NCBI RefSeq assembly: GCF_032911445.1
Contig: NZ_JAWJEJ010000001.1
Span: 1,922,001-1,986,000 of the forward strand
Reading direction: 5' to 3'
DNA from: Sphingomonas sp. HF-S4
Lineage (GTDB): Bacteria; Pseudomonadota; Alphaproteobacteria; Sphingomonadales; Sphingomonadaceae
DNA length: 64,000 nt
In this document: piece by piece, positions 55,053 through 63,646 of the stretch
Layout of the letters: the number at the start of each line of letters is the position of its first letter
How positions within the stretch are numbered: position 1 is the stretch's first letter
Translations under genes and position numbers: made by a program
Notes under the pieces: model-generated
Database searches by the model: none
What the model was told of the DNA's origin: nothing
Seen by the model: the letters and a program-made list of their open reading frames with translations, nothing else

Positions 55053-56654
55053 TTAGAAACCGTAGCGAAGGCCGACCAGCGCCTGCGCCTGCGCGCTGGC
55101 ATTGTTGTCGCCTTCCCTGTCGAAACCGAACAGCCCCAGCGACGCGGTCGCGCCGAGCGGTCCGAAACTGTGCGTGTACGCGGTGTTCGCCCCATAGCCG
55201 AGGATACCCTGGGCACCGGTGAGGTCGCTATTGTACCAGCTCGCGAACACGCTGGTGCTGACCTGGCCGTTGCGGCCGACATCGCTCGACGCGAACAACT
55301 GGCCGAACACGCTTTCGTCCGACGTGCCGTCGATGCTCACGCCGCCGACGGTCTGCGGCGTCAGGAAGGTGCGCCGGGCATAGCCGCCGCCCATCCCGAT
55401 CCGCGTGCCGCCGCGGTTGAGCACTGCGACGCCGGTCACGCCGCGCGAGCGGTAGGCCGAGGTCACCGTCGATGCGAACACCTGGTTGAGGCAGCCGCCC
55501 GCCGCGGCGCCCGTGGTGCCGTAGATGCAGCCGCTGAACTGGTTACCGAACGGATCGGTTGTCGTGGCGAAGCTGGCCGGCATCCGCGTGAGCGAGCCGT
55601 TGAGCTGCTGGCCGAAGGTCTCGACGCTGTCGTACACGCCGATCTGGATGCCGCTGCCCGGCCCGATCTGATAGGTCGCCGAGCCGGTGTAGCTCATCGA
55701 GCCGTAGCGGCGGCCTGCGCGTGCTTCCAGGAACGTGCGGCTGCTCGGCCGCCAGATCACCCCGGCATCCCAGAACACGCCGTCGAAATCGTAGGCGAGC
55801 CGCCGCGGCGAATTGGGATCGGTGACGAAGCGGCCATTGCCGTCGATCACCGGCCGTCCGCCGCTCACCAGCGCATCGCGCTGGCTGACTTCGATCTTCT
55901 CATAGCCGACGCCGCCCACGATCGCGACGCCACGGCTGACCGGAACCACCACATCGCCGCGCGCGAACTTGCCCTCGAAGCGCTGGTCGAGCTGCCCGGC
56001 ATCCTCGCGCGTGAACGAGCCGCTGGCAGTGACGCCGACGGGGAGCACGGTGCCCGCCTTGGCGCCGACGCTTGCCGTCGCGACATGGACGGTCGAATCG
56101 TCATAGCGGTCGAGCGGCGGCGCGCCCGCGGGCACGCCGGTGCCGGCATTGGGCGCCTCGACCTTGGTATAGCCGAAGCGATAGGCGGCGTTGGCGAACA
56201 TCGGGCCGACCCGCGTCGCGATGCTCGGCCCCGCATAGGCCGAGAACACCTGGCTGCTGTTGCGGACATTGCCCTGCGCGGTGCCGAGCGCGTCGCCACG
56301 GATATCGGAGCGGCCGCGCGTGGCGATCGCGCCAGCTTCGAGCGTCAATTCGGGCGTGATCCGCGCGCGGGCCTGGGCGAGGCCGCTGTGCATCGAATCA
56401 TCGGCCAGATCCTTGTCGTAGGCGAAGCGGTGCTGATATTGGTAGCTCACCTGAACTTCGACGCGGCGGGTGTTCACCGTTGCGTCGATGCCGGCGCCGA
56501 GCGTCGAATAGGTCAGCAGGTCGCCGCCGTCGGTCAGGTCCGAAACGAGCACCTGGCTCGCCTCGATATACGGCGTCACGCGCGTACGCTGGGCATGCGC
56601 CGGCGCCGCTGCGCAGACCAGCGCGACGGTGGTGGCAAGAACAAGCCGGGTCAT
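55053..56654 (-). CDS. PEP-CTERM system-associated outer-membrane beta-barrel protein
   Basis: The 533-residue protein has a signal peptide (MTRLVLATTVALVCAAAPAHA-Q) and long stretches of alternating amphipathic strands (VEVQVSYQYQHRFAYDKDLA, TASVGAKAGTVLPVG). It ends in an aromatic strand LVGLRYGF with terminal Phe, the outer-membrane insertion signal. Position in the XrtA operon and overall form match the TIGR03016 family. It may form the export or anchoring pore for the polysaccharide. It overlaps the tyrosine kinase gene by 4 bp. Confidence 0.88.
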   Translation of the reverse strand: MTRLVLATTVALVCAAAPAHAQRTRVTPYIEASQVLVSDLTDGGDLLTYSTLGAGIDATVNTRRVEVQVSYQYQHRFAYDKDLADDSMHSGLAQARARITPELTLEAGAIATRGRSDIRGDALGTAQGNVRNSSQVFSAYAGPSIATRVGPMFANAAYRFGYTKVEAPNAGTGVPAGAPPLDRYDDSTVHVATASVGAKAGTVLPVGVTASGSFTREDAGQLDQRFEGKFARGDVVVPVSRGVAIVGGVGYEKIEVSQRDALVSGGRPVIDGNGRFVTDPNSPRRLAYDFDGVFWDAGVIWRPSSRTFLEARAGRRYGSMSYTGSATYQIGPGSGIQIGVYDSVETFGQQLNGSLTRMPASFATTTDPFGNQFSGCIYGTTGAAAGGCLNQVFASTVTSAYRSRGVTGVAVLNRGGTRIGMGGGYARRTFLTPQTVGGVSIDGTSDESVFGQLFASSDVGRNGQVSTSVFASWYNSDLTGAQGILGYGANTAYTHSFGPLGATASLGLFGFDREGDNNASAQAQALVGLRYGF

Positions 56655-57697
56655 TCGCCCGCCTCCCCATAATAGTTTCCGAACCGGCGGCCGCCGGGCT
56701 GGAACGAAACCGAATTGAGCAACAGCTGGATCTGCTCGCAGCCGTCCAGCACGGCGACCGCCTCGCGCAGGTCGCTTTCGCTGGTGCGGTCGGCGCGGAC
56801 GACGAGCATCGCCTGCCCGGCATGCGCGGCAAGCACCGAAGCCGGCGAGGCGGCGAGCGCGGGCGGCGAATCGAAGATCACGATGCGGCGTGTATTGGCC
56901 TTGGCCAGCCCGTCGAGGACCGCACGGGCGCGGTCGCTCGCCAGCAACTCGGTGTCGCTGTTGGTCCTGGTGCCCGCGGGGAGCACCAGCAGCTGCGGCA
57001 CGTCGGTCTCTACGATGCACTCCTCGACGTCGATCGCGCCGGCCAGCGCATCGAGCAGCCCAGGGCCTTCGGGCATGCCCAGCCGCGCCAGCACGTCGGG
57101 CTTGGCGAAATCGGCGTCGACGAGCAGGATTTCCATTTCCTTCTCGGCCGCCATCGAGAGCGCGAGGTTGATCGCGCAGAAGGTCTTGCCCTCGTCGGGC
57201 TGCGCCGAGCAGACCAGGATCATCCGGGCATGGTCGGCGGCATTGGCGCTGCCCTTACCCGCAACCGCACGCGCGGTCAGCAGCAGCTGGCGCTTCACCA
57301 TGCGGAATTCCTCCGCCATCGCCGTGATCGGCCCACCGGGGAGCAGCATCCCGCCCTCGCGCAACGCGATCCGGTCGATCGGGGCATAGGGCCGCGCAGG
57401 ACGCAGTGCCGGCTTGGGCTGCGCGACGGGCGCAGGCGCCTCGACTTCGGCGACCGGCCCGGGCTTCGGATCGGGAGCGACCTCGGGCTCGACCTCGCGT
57501 CGCAGCAAAGGCCCTTGCGAGTCGGCCGCCGGCATCTCGGCAAAATCGTCGGGAATGCAGTCGGTCAGGTCCAGCGACGCCTCTTCGGCGACCGTCAGCG
57601 GCGTCGCCGGCAGCGCTGCCGGGCGCAGATAGCCATATTGAGCCGCCGCCCGTTCGAGCAGCGAGCCGCGGTAGCGGCGCGGGGTTTCGTCGTTCAT
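56651..57697 (-). CDS. XrtA-associated tyrosine autokinase (BY-kinase/Wzc cytosolic type)
   Basis: The 348-residue product has a variable N-terminal half and a MinD-like kinase domain. Its Walker A reads CSAQPDEGKTFCAINLA, followed by VDADFAKPDVL and Walker B IVIFDSPPAL. The C-terminus carries adjacent tyrosines (FGNYYGEAGE), a short tyrosine cluster. BY-kinases cycle phosphorylation to control polymer length with the adjacent Wzz-type protein. The first Gly of the P-loop is replaced by Pro-Asp, as in this subgroup. The ATG at 57697 lies one base after the chain-length gene stop. Confidence 0.92.
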   Translation of the reverse strand: MNDETPRRYRGSLLERAAAQYGYLRPAALPATPLTVAEEASLDLTDCIPDDFAEMPAADSQGPLLRREVEPEVAPDPKPGPVAEVEAPAPVAQPKPALRPARPYAPIDRIALREGGMLLPGGPITAMAEEFRMVKRQLLLTARAVAGKGSANAADHARMILVCSAQPDEGKTFCAINLALSMAAEKEMEILLVDADFAKPDVLARLGMPEGPGLLDALAGAIDVEECIVETDVPQLLVLPAGTRTNSDTELLASDRARAVLDGLAKANTRRIVIFDSPPALAASPASVLAAHAGQAMLVVRADRTSESDLREAVAVLDGCEQIQLLLNSVSFQPGGRRFGNYYGEAGE

Positions 57698-57698
57698 C

Positions 57699-59207
57699 TC
57701 AGGCCCCCATGCCGCGCTGCAGAAATTCGACGCCGAGCAGCCCGACGAACGCCACGGCCAGCCCGGCGGCGGCCCCCGCAAACATCCGCACGCGCTTGCG
57801 CCGCAGCGCGATTTCGGCGCCGGTCAGCACTTCGGCGATCGATCCGATCACCGGCATCCCGCTCGCCTTTTCCAGCCGCGACGCGGTCGAGAAGGTGGTG
57901 GTCAGCTTGCTCAGGGCGAACGCCGCGGCGACGCCCGCGCCCATGCCAGCGATCAGCACCGCGGCGAGCAGCAGCGGGCGATTGGGCTTGGTCGGCGCCG
58001 CCGGCAGCGTCGGCGGATCGACGACGTTGAACTTGACTGCGTCGGTCTCGGTCTGCGCCTGACTACGGATGCGCACCTGCTCGCGGTCCGAGAGAAGCTT
58101 GTCATACTGGTCCTTGAGGACCTGATATTCGCGGTCTATCTGGCCCTGCTCGGCGGCGACGCCGGGGGCTTCGGCCATCTTGGCATCGAACTGGTCGAGA
58201 TCGCTTTCGATCTGGGCCTTACGCTGGGTGAGCGCGGCGACGGTGGCGGCCTTGTCGGCCTGCATGGACTTGAGGCTCAGATACAGCGGATTGCTCGCCC
58301 CCGCCACGCCGCTGACCGGTTCCGCGCGCGCTGCGGCCTGTGCCGCGGCGAGCTGGCTGTTGAGCGCGATCATGTCGGGATGGCTGTCGGTCCAGCCGCG
58401 GCTGCGGCCTTCGGCAAGCTGGCCCTGGATCGCCTGGAGCCGCGCGCGCGCCGGGCCGGTGACCGCACTGCCCTGCCCCGCGATATTCATCGGCGTCCCC
58501 GCCATCTGGCCGTTGACGGCGCTCAATCCGCTCTGCGCCGCCGCAAGGTCCGACTGGACCTGCGAAAGCTGCGTCCGCGCCGCGCCGATCCGGTCGTTGA
58601 GCGAACCGGTGCCCGGCAGCGCGCCGAGATAGCGCGCGGCGAAATCGGCTTTCTTGGCCTCGGCTTCCTGCAGCGCCTTCTGGCGCACGTCGAGCTGCTG
58701 GTCGAGGAAGCGCAGCGACTGGCCGCTGGCGTCGCGGGTGTCGGCAAGGTTGTCCTCGACGAAGATGTCGATCAGCTTCTGCGCGATCTGCTGCGCCAGC
58801 TTGCCGCTAGGCGCCGTCACGGTGATCTCGAACAGATTGTCCTGCTGCGCGGTGAGCTTGATCGCCTTTTGCAGCCCGGCAACGCGGTCGGCCACGTCGC
58901 GGTCGCTCGACACGGTCTTGGCCAGGTCGGTACCGCGCACCACCTTGTCGAGATTGACTGCCGAGGTCAGCGTCTGGCGGACTCGATCGATGTCGCGCTG
59001 CTGCTGCTGTGCCGAGGCGAGCCCGTCGGTCGGCAGGATCTGGCGCAGCTGGACGAAGATCCGCGCACGTGATTCATAGCTGCTCGGCATCTGCGACACC
59101 ACCAGCCAGCCCGCGAGGCACAGCCCCCAGGCGACGGCAAGCGCGATCCAGCGCCGCATCCAGATCGCGTGCAGCGCCGCGCGAAATTCGTCGAAAAGGC
59201 CGTCCAT
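57699..59207 (-). CDS. XrtA system polysaccharide chain-length determinant (Wzz/GNVR)
   Basis: The 502-residue protein has an N-terminal membrane helix (WIALAVAWGLCLAGWLVV) and a Wzz domain (SYESRARIFVQLRQIL). A long periplasmic coiled coil follows with Gln/Ala-rich heptads, then a second helix near residue 420 (LLLAAVLIAGMGAGVAAAFA). It sets chain length and is the membrane partner of the autokinase encoded next. A third hydrophobic stretch near the end is an extension of this subfamily. Its ATG overlaps the export-lipoprotein stop (TGATG). Confidence 0.93.
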   Translation of the reverse strand: MDGLFDEFRAALHAIWMRRWIALAVAWGLCLAGWLVVSQMPSSYESRARIFVQLRQILPTDGLASAQQQQRDIDRVRQTLTSAVNLDKVVRGTDLAKTVSSDRDVADRVAGLQKAIKLTAQQDNLFEITVTAPSGKLAQQIAQKLIDIFVEDNLADTRDASGQSLRFLDQQLDVRQKALQEAEAKKADFAARYLGALPGTGSLNDRIGAARTQLSQVQSDLAAAQSGLSAVNGQMAGTPMNIAGQGSAVTGPARARLQAIQGQLAEGRSRGWTDSHPDMIALNSQLAAAQAAARAEPVSGVAGASNPLYLSLKSMQADKAATVAALTQRKAQIESDLDQFDAKMAEAPGVAAEQGQIDREYQVLKDQYDKLLSDREQVRIRSQAQTETDAVKFNVVDPPTLPAAPTKPNRPLLLAAVLIAGMGAGVAAAFALSKLTTTFSTASRLEKASGMPVIGSIAEVLTGAEIALRRKRVRMFAGAAAGLAVAFVGLLGVEFLQRGMGA

Positions 59208-59848
59208 CAGAACATGCTCTGCGGGACGATCAGCACGTCACCCGGCTCGAGTCGGACATTGGCGGAGATGTCGCCATTCTTGAGCAAGTCCCCCAGGCGA
59301 ATCTTGTACTCGCGCTGCTTGCCGGTTGCCTTGTCGTAGCGGACCAGCCGCGCGCGATTGCCCGAAGCGAACTCGCTGAGCCCCCCGACGGCGATCATCG
59401 CGTCGAGCGCCGTCATGTTGGCGCGATACGGGATCGACGCCGGCTTCTCGGTCGCGCCGACGATGCGGACCTGCTGGCTGTAGGTGCCCGAGAAGTTCTC
59501 GACGATAACCGATACGATCGGATCCTTGATATACTCGCCGAGCGCGTATTTGAGGTCGTCCGCCAGCATCGCCGGGGTCTTGCCGACCGCGGGCATGTCG
59601 TTGATCAGCGGGGTGGTGATCCGGCCGTCGGGGCGCACCTGCACCTTGGCCGACAGCTCGGGATTGCGCCACACGAAGACGTTGAGCTGGTCCATCGGGC
59701 CGATGACATATTCGTCGCTCGGCGCTTCCTGCGTCGCCACGGCGCCTGCAGGCGGCAATTGCGGACGGCTCCCCCCGGAACAGCCCGACAGCAGGACGGC
59801 CATGACGCCAACCCCCGCCAAAACCTTGCCAGACGACTTGAAAACCAT
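59207..59848 (-). CDS. XrtA-associated polysaccharide export lipoprotein (Wza-like)
   Basis: The 213-residue product has a lipoprotein signal peptide with lipobox LLSGC at about Cys22, then a Poly_export domain (DEYVIGPMDQLNVFVWRNPE) and an SLBB domain (QQVRIVGATEKPASIPYRAN). It forms the periplasmic/outer-membrane export channel. GGAGGGAG precedes the ATG at 59848. It heads the ten-gene leftward operon; about 100 bp upstream (59849-59947) would carry its promoter. Confidence 0.93.
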   Translation of the reverse strand: MVFKSSGKVLAGVGVMAVLLSGCSGGSRPQLPPAGAVATQEAPSDEYVIGPMDQLNVFVWRNPELSAKVQVRPDGRITTPLINDMPAVGKTPAMLADDLKYALGEYIKDPIVSVIVENFSGTYSQQVRIVGATEKPASIPYRANMTALDAMIAVGGLSEFASGNRARLVRYDKATGKQREYKIRLGDLLKNGDISANVRLEPGDVLIVPQSMF

Positions 59849-59947
59849 GTTCGAGCTCCCTCCCAACGGAGTCGAGCGCCACCGATTCCTCGGCCGCTCT
59901 CCCAGCTGGATCAGCCTGAGCTATGGTCTTCAGAGGTAAAGATAGCG

Positions 59948-61144
59948 TTAGGCGTGGTCCCGCCCGATCAGCAGCTCGCGCGCTGGCGGATGGCCGAGGA
60001 ACGCCGCGGGACTCGCGCTGGCGCCATAGGCCCCCGAGGCGAAGATCGCGATGACGTCACCCACCTCCGCTTTGGGCAGCGCCACGCGGTCGGCCAGCCG
60101 GTCGAGCGGGGTGCATAGCGGCCCGACGATCGTCACGGTTTCTTCCGCCGGCTCCTGCATCCGGTGCGCTACTGCCACCGGATAGTTGCGGCGGACGACG
60201 GTGCCGAAATTGCCTGTGGCCGCGAGATGGTGGTTGAGCCCGCCATCGACGATCAGGAAGGTTTCCCCCTGGCTCACCTTCCGGTCGATCACGCGCGCAA
60301 GATACACGCCCGCCTCGCCGACCAGCCAGCGCCCCAGCTCGATCGCATAGTTGGTATCCAGCTTGTGGAGTTCCTCGCCCAGCGCCGCACCGATCGCCTC
60401 GATGTCGAGCGGCATGTCGCCGGGGAAATAGGGAATGCCGAACCCGCCGCCGAGATTGACCAGAGGTGGCGCGCGGCGCGCTTCCTCGGCGATGCGCGCG
60501 GCCAGCGCCACCGTCGCAGCCTGGGTCTCGATCACTGCCAGAGTATCGAGCGACTGCGATCCCGCGAAGATATGCAGCCCGCGCCACTCCGCACCGCCGA
60601 TGATCAACCGCTTGACCAGCCCGGCGACCTGCGCCGCCTCGACGCCGAAGGGCGAGGCGCGCCCGCCCATCTTCATCCCCGATCCGCGTAGCTCGAAATC
60701 GGGGTTCACCCGCACCGCCAGCCTGGGGCGCATGCCGAGCTGCTCGCCGATCGCCAGCGCGCGCTGGCCCTCACCTTCCGACTCCACGTTGAGCGTCACG
60801 CCCGCGCGGATCGCCAGCTCGATCTCGGCATCGCGCTTGCCCGGCCCGGCAAAGCTGATCGCGCCCGCCGCCATGACGTCGAGCGCCTTGCCCATCTCCC
60901 CCGCCGAGGCGACGTCGAGCCCGTCGACCAGCGGCGCGACCGCCGCGAGCAGCGCGGGCAAGGGATTGGCCTTGATCGCATAATGCACCGCTACCCCGGC
61001 CGGCAGCGCCGCCCGCAACCGCGCGATCCGCGATGCGACGATGGCGAAGTCGTAGACATAGACCGGGGTTGCCTCGTTCACCCACGGCAGCGCGGAGAGA
61101 TCGCGGAATTCGGGCGGGATCGGACCAAAAGCCTTGGGGTTCAT
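59948..61144 (-). CDS. PLP-dependent decarboxylase, exosortase A system-associated
   Basis: The 398-residue enzyme is a fold-III decarboxylase like diaminopimelate decarboxylase: PLP Lys in VHYAIKANPLPALL, HIFAGSQ, LVNLGGGFGIPYFPGD, ELGRWLVGEAG and the Cys in VGPLCTPLD. In exosortase loci it is paired with an acyl-CoA ligase and carrier protein; a role in making an amine or amino-acyl group for the polymer is inferred. Its start overlaps the ligase stop (ATGA). It is not the same subfamily as the ornithine decarboxylase at 38.8 kb. Confidence 0.9.
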   Translation of the reverse strand: MNPKAFGPIPPEFRDLSALPWVNEATPVYVYDFAIVASRIARLRAALPAGVAVHYAIKANPLPALLAAVAPLVDGLDVASAGEMGKALDVMAAGAISFAGPGKRDAEIELAIRAGVTLNVESEGEGQRALAIGEQLGMRPRLAVRVNPDFELRGSGMKMGGRASPFGVEAAQVAGLVKRLIIGGAEWRGLHIFAGSQSLDTLAVIETQAATVALAARIAEEARRAPPLVNLGGGFGIPYFPGDMPLDIEAIGAALGEELHKLDTNYAIELGRWLVGEAGVYLARVIDRKVSQGETFLIVDGGLNHHLAATGNFGTVVRRNYPVAVAHRMQEPAEETVTIVGPLCTPLDRLADRVALPKAEVGDVIAIFASGAYGASASPAAFLGHPPARELLIGRDHA

Positions 61145-62661
61145 GCGTCCGCCCCCTTATCGTCATCACGGAGATCGGCCCTCAACGCCGTCCGATCCAG
61201 CTTGCCATTCGCATTCCTCGGCAACGCCCCCCGCCAGTCATACCGCGCCGGCTGCATGAAGCTCGGCAGCTCGCGCCGCAGCCGGGCGCGCAACGCATCC
61301 TCCTGCGCGCCATCGCCCCGCGCCACCACCACGATCGCCTGCCCCAGCCGCGCGTCCGGCACGCCGAACGCCGCCGCCTCCGCGACCTCGCCGCCGCTCA
61401 GCACGGCATCCTCGATCTCGGTCGGGCTGATCCGGTTGCCGGCGCTCTTGATCATCTCGTCATCGCGCCCGACGAAACGAAGCAATCCCTCGCCATCTTG
61501 GATCACCGTATCCCCTGACCACACCGCCATGCCTCCGCTTGTGGCGAATTCGGGCGCCGGGCGAAAGCGCTGCGCCGTCCGCTCGGCATCCTGCCAATAG
61601 CCGTGCGCGACCAGCGGCCCGGCATGCACCAGTTCGCCCGGCTCGCCCGCTGCGGCCCGCGTCCCGTCGGGCCGCACCACCACTATCTCGGCAAAGGGGA
61701 TCGCCCGCCCTATCGATTCGGGATGCGCATCAACCAGTGCCGGCGCCAGATAGGTCGATCGAAACGCCTCGGTCAGCCCGTACATCGGATAGAGATCGGC
61801 ATTGGGAAAAAGCGCCCGCAGCCCGCGCACCAACCTCGGCGTCAGCGCGCCCCCGGAGTTGGTCAGCCGCTTCAGCCGCGCCGCGGTTTCCGACGGCCAT
61901 TCCGCCTCGAGCAATTGCACCCAAAGCGGCGGCACCCCCGCCAGGGTGGTGACGTCATGACGCTCCACCGCCTTCACCACGTCGCGCGCGGTCAAATAGT
62001 CGAGCGGGGTCACCTGCCCGCCAGCGGCCCAGGTCGAGAGCAACTGGTTCTGCCCGTAGTCGAAGCTCAGCGGCAGCACCCCGAGCACACGATCCTTAGA
62101 AACGATCTCAAGATACTGCGCCACGCTGATGGCTCCAAACCATAAATTGGCATGGCTCAGCATCACCCCCTTGGGCCGCCCGGTCGATCCCGAGGTGTAG
62201 AGGATCGCCGCCAGCGCTTCGGGATCGGCCTGGCACGGCGGCAGCGTATCGCTGGACGCCAGTTCCTCCTCGATGACGATCGCGCAGCCGTCGGGTACGT
62301 CGCCCGGCTCCAGCGCCGCGATCCGCGCGGCCTGCGTCACCAGCACCCGCGCGCCGCTATCGGCGAGGATGTGCGCCACCTGCGCGCGCTTGAGCACCGG
62401 GTTGATCGGCACATGCACCAGCCCCGCCCGCGGCACCGCCAGCGGCAGCAGGCACGCCGCGCGCGTCTTGGGCAGCCAGGTCGCCACCCGATCCCCGGCC
62501 GCGAGCCCCCGCCCCGCCAGCCGATGCGCGATCCCGCCGACCCGCGTCTCCAACTCGGCATAGGTCAGCGTCCCGGCACGCTCCTCCAGCGCCACGGCGT
62601 CGGGGGCGCCGCGCAGCGGCAGCGTGTCGATCGGCTTCGGAATGGGATCGAGGGCAATCAT
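61141..62661 (-). CDS. Acyl-CoA ligase (AMP-forming), exosortase A system-associated
   Basis: The 506-residue ANL-family enzyme has the AMP-binding motif AILYTSGSTGRPKGVML, YGLTEAFRSTYL, and the hinge and C-terminal motifs GDTVIQDGEGLLRFVGRDDE and NGKLDRTAL with the catalytic Lys. It activates a carboxylic acid, probably loading it on the acyl carrier protein encoded divergently 75 bp away. The ATG at 62661 matches family length; a longer reading to 62757 runs past the divergent start. Confidence 0.9.
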   Translation of the reverse strand: MIALDPIPKPIDTLPLRGAPDAVALEERAGTLTYAELETRVGGIAHRLAGRGLAAGDRVATWLPKTRAACLLPLAVPRAGLVHVPINPVLKRAQVAHILADSGARVLVTQAARIAALEPGDVPDGCAIVIEEELASSDTLPPCQADPEALAAILYTSGSTGRPKGVMLSHANLWFGAISVAQYLEIVSKDRVLGVLPLSFDYGQNQLLSTWAAGGQVTPLDYLTARDVVKAVERHDVTTLAGVPPLWVQLLEAEWPSETAARLKRLTNSGGALTPRLVRGLRALFPNADLYPMYGLTEAFRSTYLAPALVDAHPESIGRAIPFAEIVVVRPDGTRAAAGEPGELVHAGPLVAHGYWQDAERTAQRFRPAPEFATSGGMAVWSGDTVIQDGEGLLRFVGRDDEMIKSAGNRISPTEIEDAVLSGGEVAEAAAFGVPDARLGQAIVVVARGDGAQEDALRARLRRELPSFMQPARYDWRGALPRNANGKLDRTALRADLRDDDKGADA

Positions 62662-62735
62662 CGCGCGGACCTTAGCCTTGGCAGCGCACCCGCCAACCCT
62701 TAGGGAGACGAAAAATCGCTCGCAGGGGACACGCA

Positions 62736-63008
62736 TTGCAGCGCGAAGGGTTCGCAAAGGTTGAAGAAGCCGTCCGCGGGGTGCTCCGCGACGTGCTCGG
62801 ATTGAGCGAGGAACGCGCCGCTGCGTTCCACGAGGACACTCCCTTGTTCGGTGCGCTGCCCGAACTCGATTCGCTCGCAGTCGCGGGCGTGCTCACCGAG
62901 ATCGAGGATCGGCTCGGCATCCTGATCGAGGACGATGAAGTCGATGGCGAAATGCTCGAGAGCTTCGGCGCGCTCGTCCGCTTCGCCGCCGACAAGGCGC
63001 TCGCTTGA
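62736..63008 (+). CDS. Acyl carrier protein, exosortase A system-associated
   Basis: The 90-residue protein is a helical carrier domain with the phosphopantetheine Ser in PELDSLAVAGVLTEIEDRLG at about residue 48, followed by DDEVDGEMLESFGALV. It would carry an acyl or aminoacyl group made by the ligase and decarboxylase divergent to it. The start is TTG at 62736 with AGGGGA seven bases upstream. The stop overlaps the next gene. Confidence 0.88.
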   Translation: MQREGFAKVEEAVRGVLRDVLGLSEERAAAFHEDTPLFGALPELDSLAVAGVLTEIEDRLGILIEDDEVDGEMLESFGALVRFAADKALA

Positions 63009-63646
63009 TCGATCATTATGACTGGGCCGGCGGCCGCGAGGCGATGCTTCGCTTCGGCCCCACCACCGGCCCGGTCGTTGTCGCGGCGCTTCCATTGTTC
63101 GAGGAAGCCAATCGCACCCGCGCGTTCACGGTGACGATCCTGCGCGCGCTCGCCGAACGCGGCATCGCCGGTGCGCTCCCCGATTTGCCCGGACAGGGCG
63201 AGAGCCTGGTGCCCACCGACGCAGTGCAACTGGGCGACTTACGCGACGCCTTCGCCGCCGCGGCCCGCCACGTCGGCAGCCCAGCGTATGCGCTTGGCAT
63301 CCGCAGTGGCGCGCTGCTCGATGCGACTGCCCTGCCCGCAGGCCGCTGGCACTTCGTACCCAGCACCGGCGCAGAGCTTCTCCGCGAGCTCGAAAGGCTG
63401 CGCCAGGCCGGCGGCGGCAGCGACTATGGCGGCAATCGTATATCGTCGGCACTGCTCGGCGAGCTTCCCACCGCAGGCATCGCGGCAGAGGGCCGGACGG
63501 TCCGGCTCGAAAGCGATCTCAAGCCCGCCGATCTGAAAGTCTCCGGCAGCCCGCTCTGGCGCCGCGCCGAACCGGACAACGATCCCGCGCTTGCCGCGCT
63601 GCTCGCCGACGACATCGCCGCTTGGATCCGCACATGCGAAAGCTGA
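63005..63646 (+). CDS. Exosortase-linked alpha/beta hydrolase-like protein
   Basis: The 213-residue product starts TTG over the carrier-protein stop. It has the hydrolase-fold pattern VVVAALPLFEEANRTRAF, GALPDLPGQGESLVP and ALGIRSGALLD. The nucleophile elbow reads G-I-R-S-G with Ser retained, but a clear catalytic His is not seen, so activity is uncertain. It occupies the position of the hydrolase genes of exosortase A loci. The next hydrolase overlaps it by 13 bp. Confidence 0.78.
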   Translation: MIDHYDWAGGREAMLRFGPTTGPVVVAALPLFEEANRTRAFTVTILRALAERGIAGALPDLPGQGESLVPTDAVQLGDLRDAFAAAARHVGSPAYALGIRSGALLDATALPAGRWHFVPSTGAELLRELERLRQAGGGSDYGGNRISSALLGELPTAGIAAEGRTVRLESDLKPADLKVSGSPLWRRAEPDNDPALAALLADDIAAWIRTCES

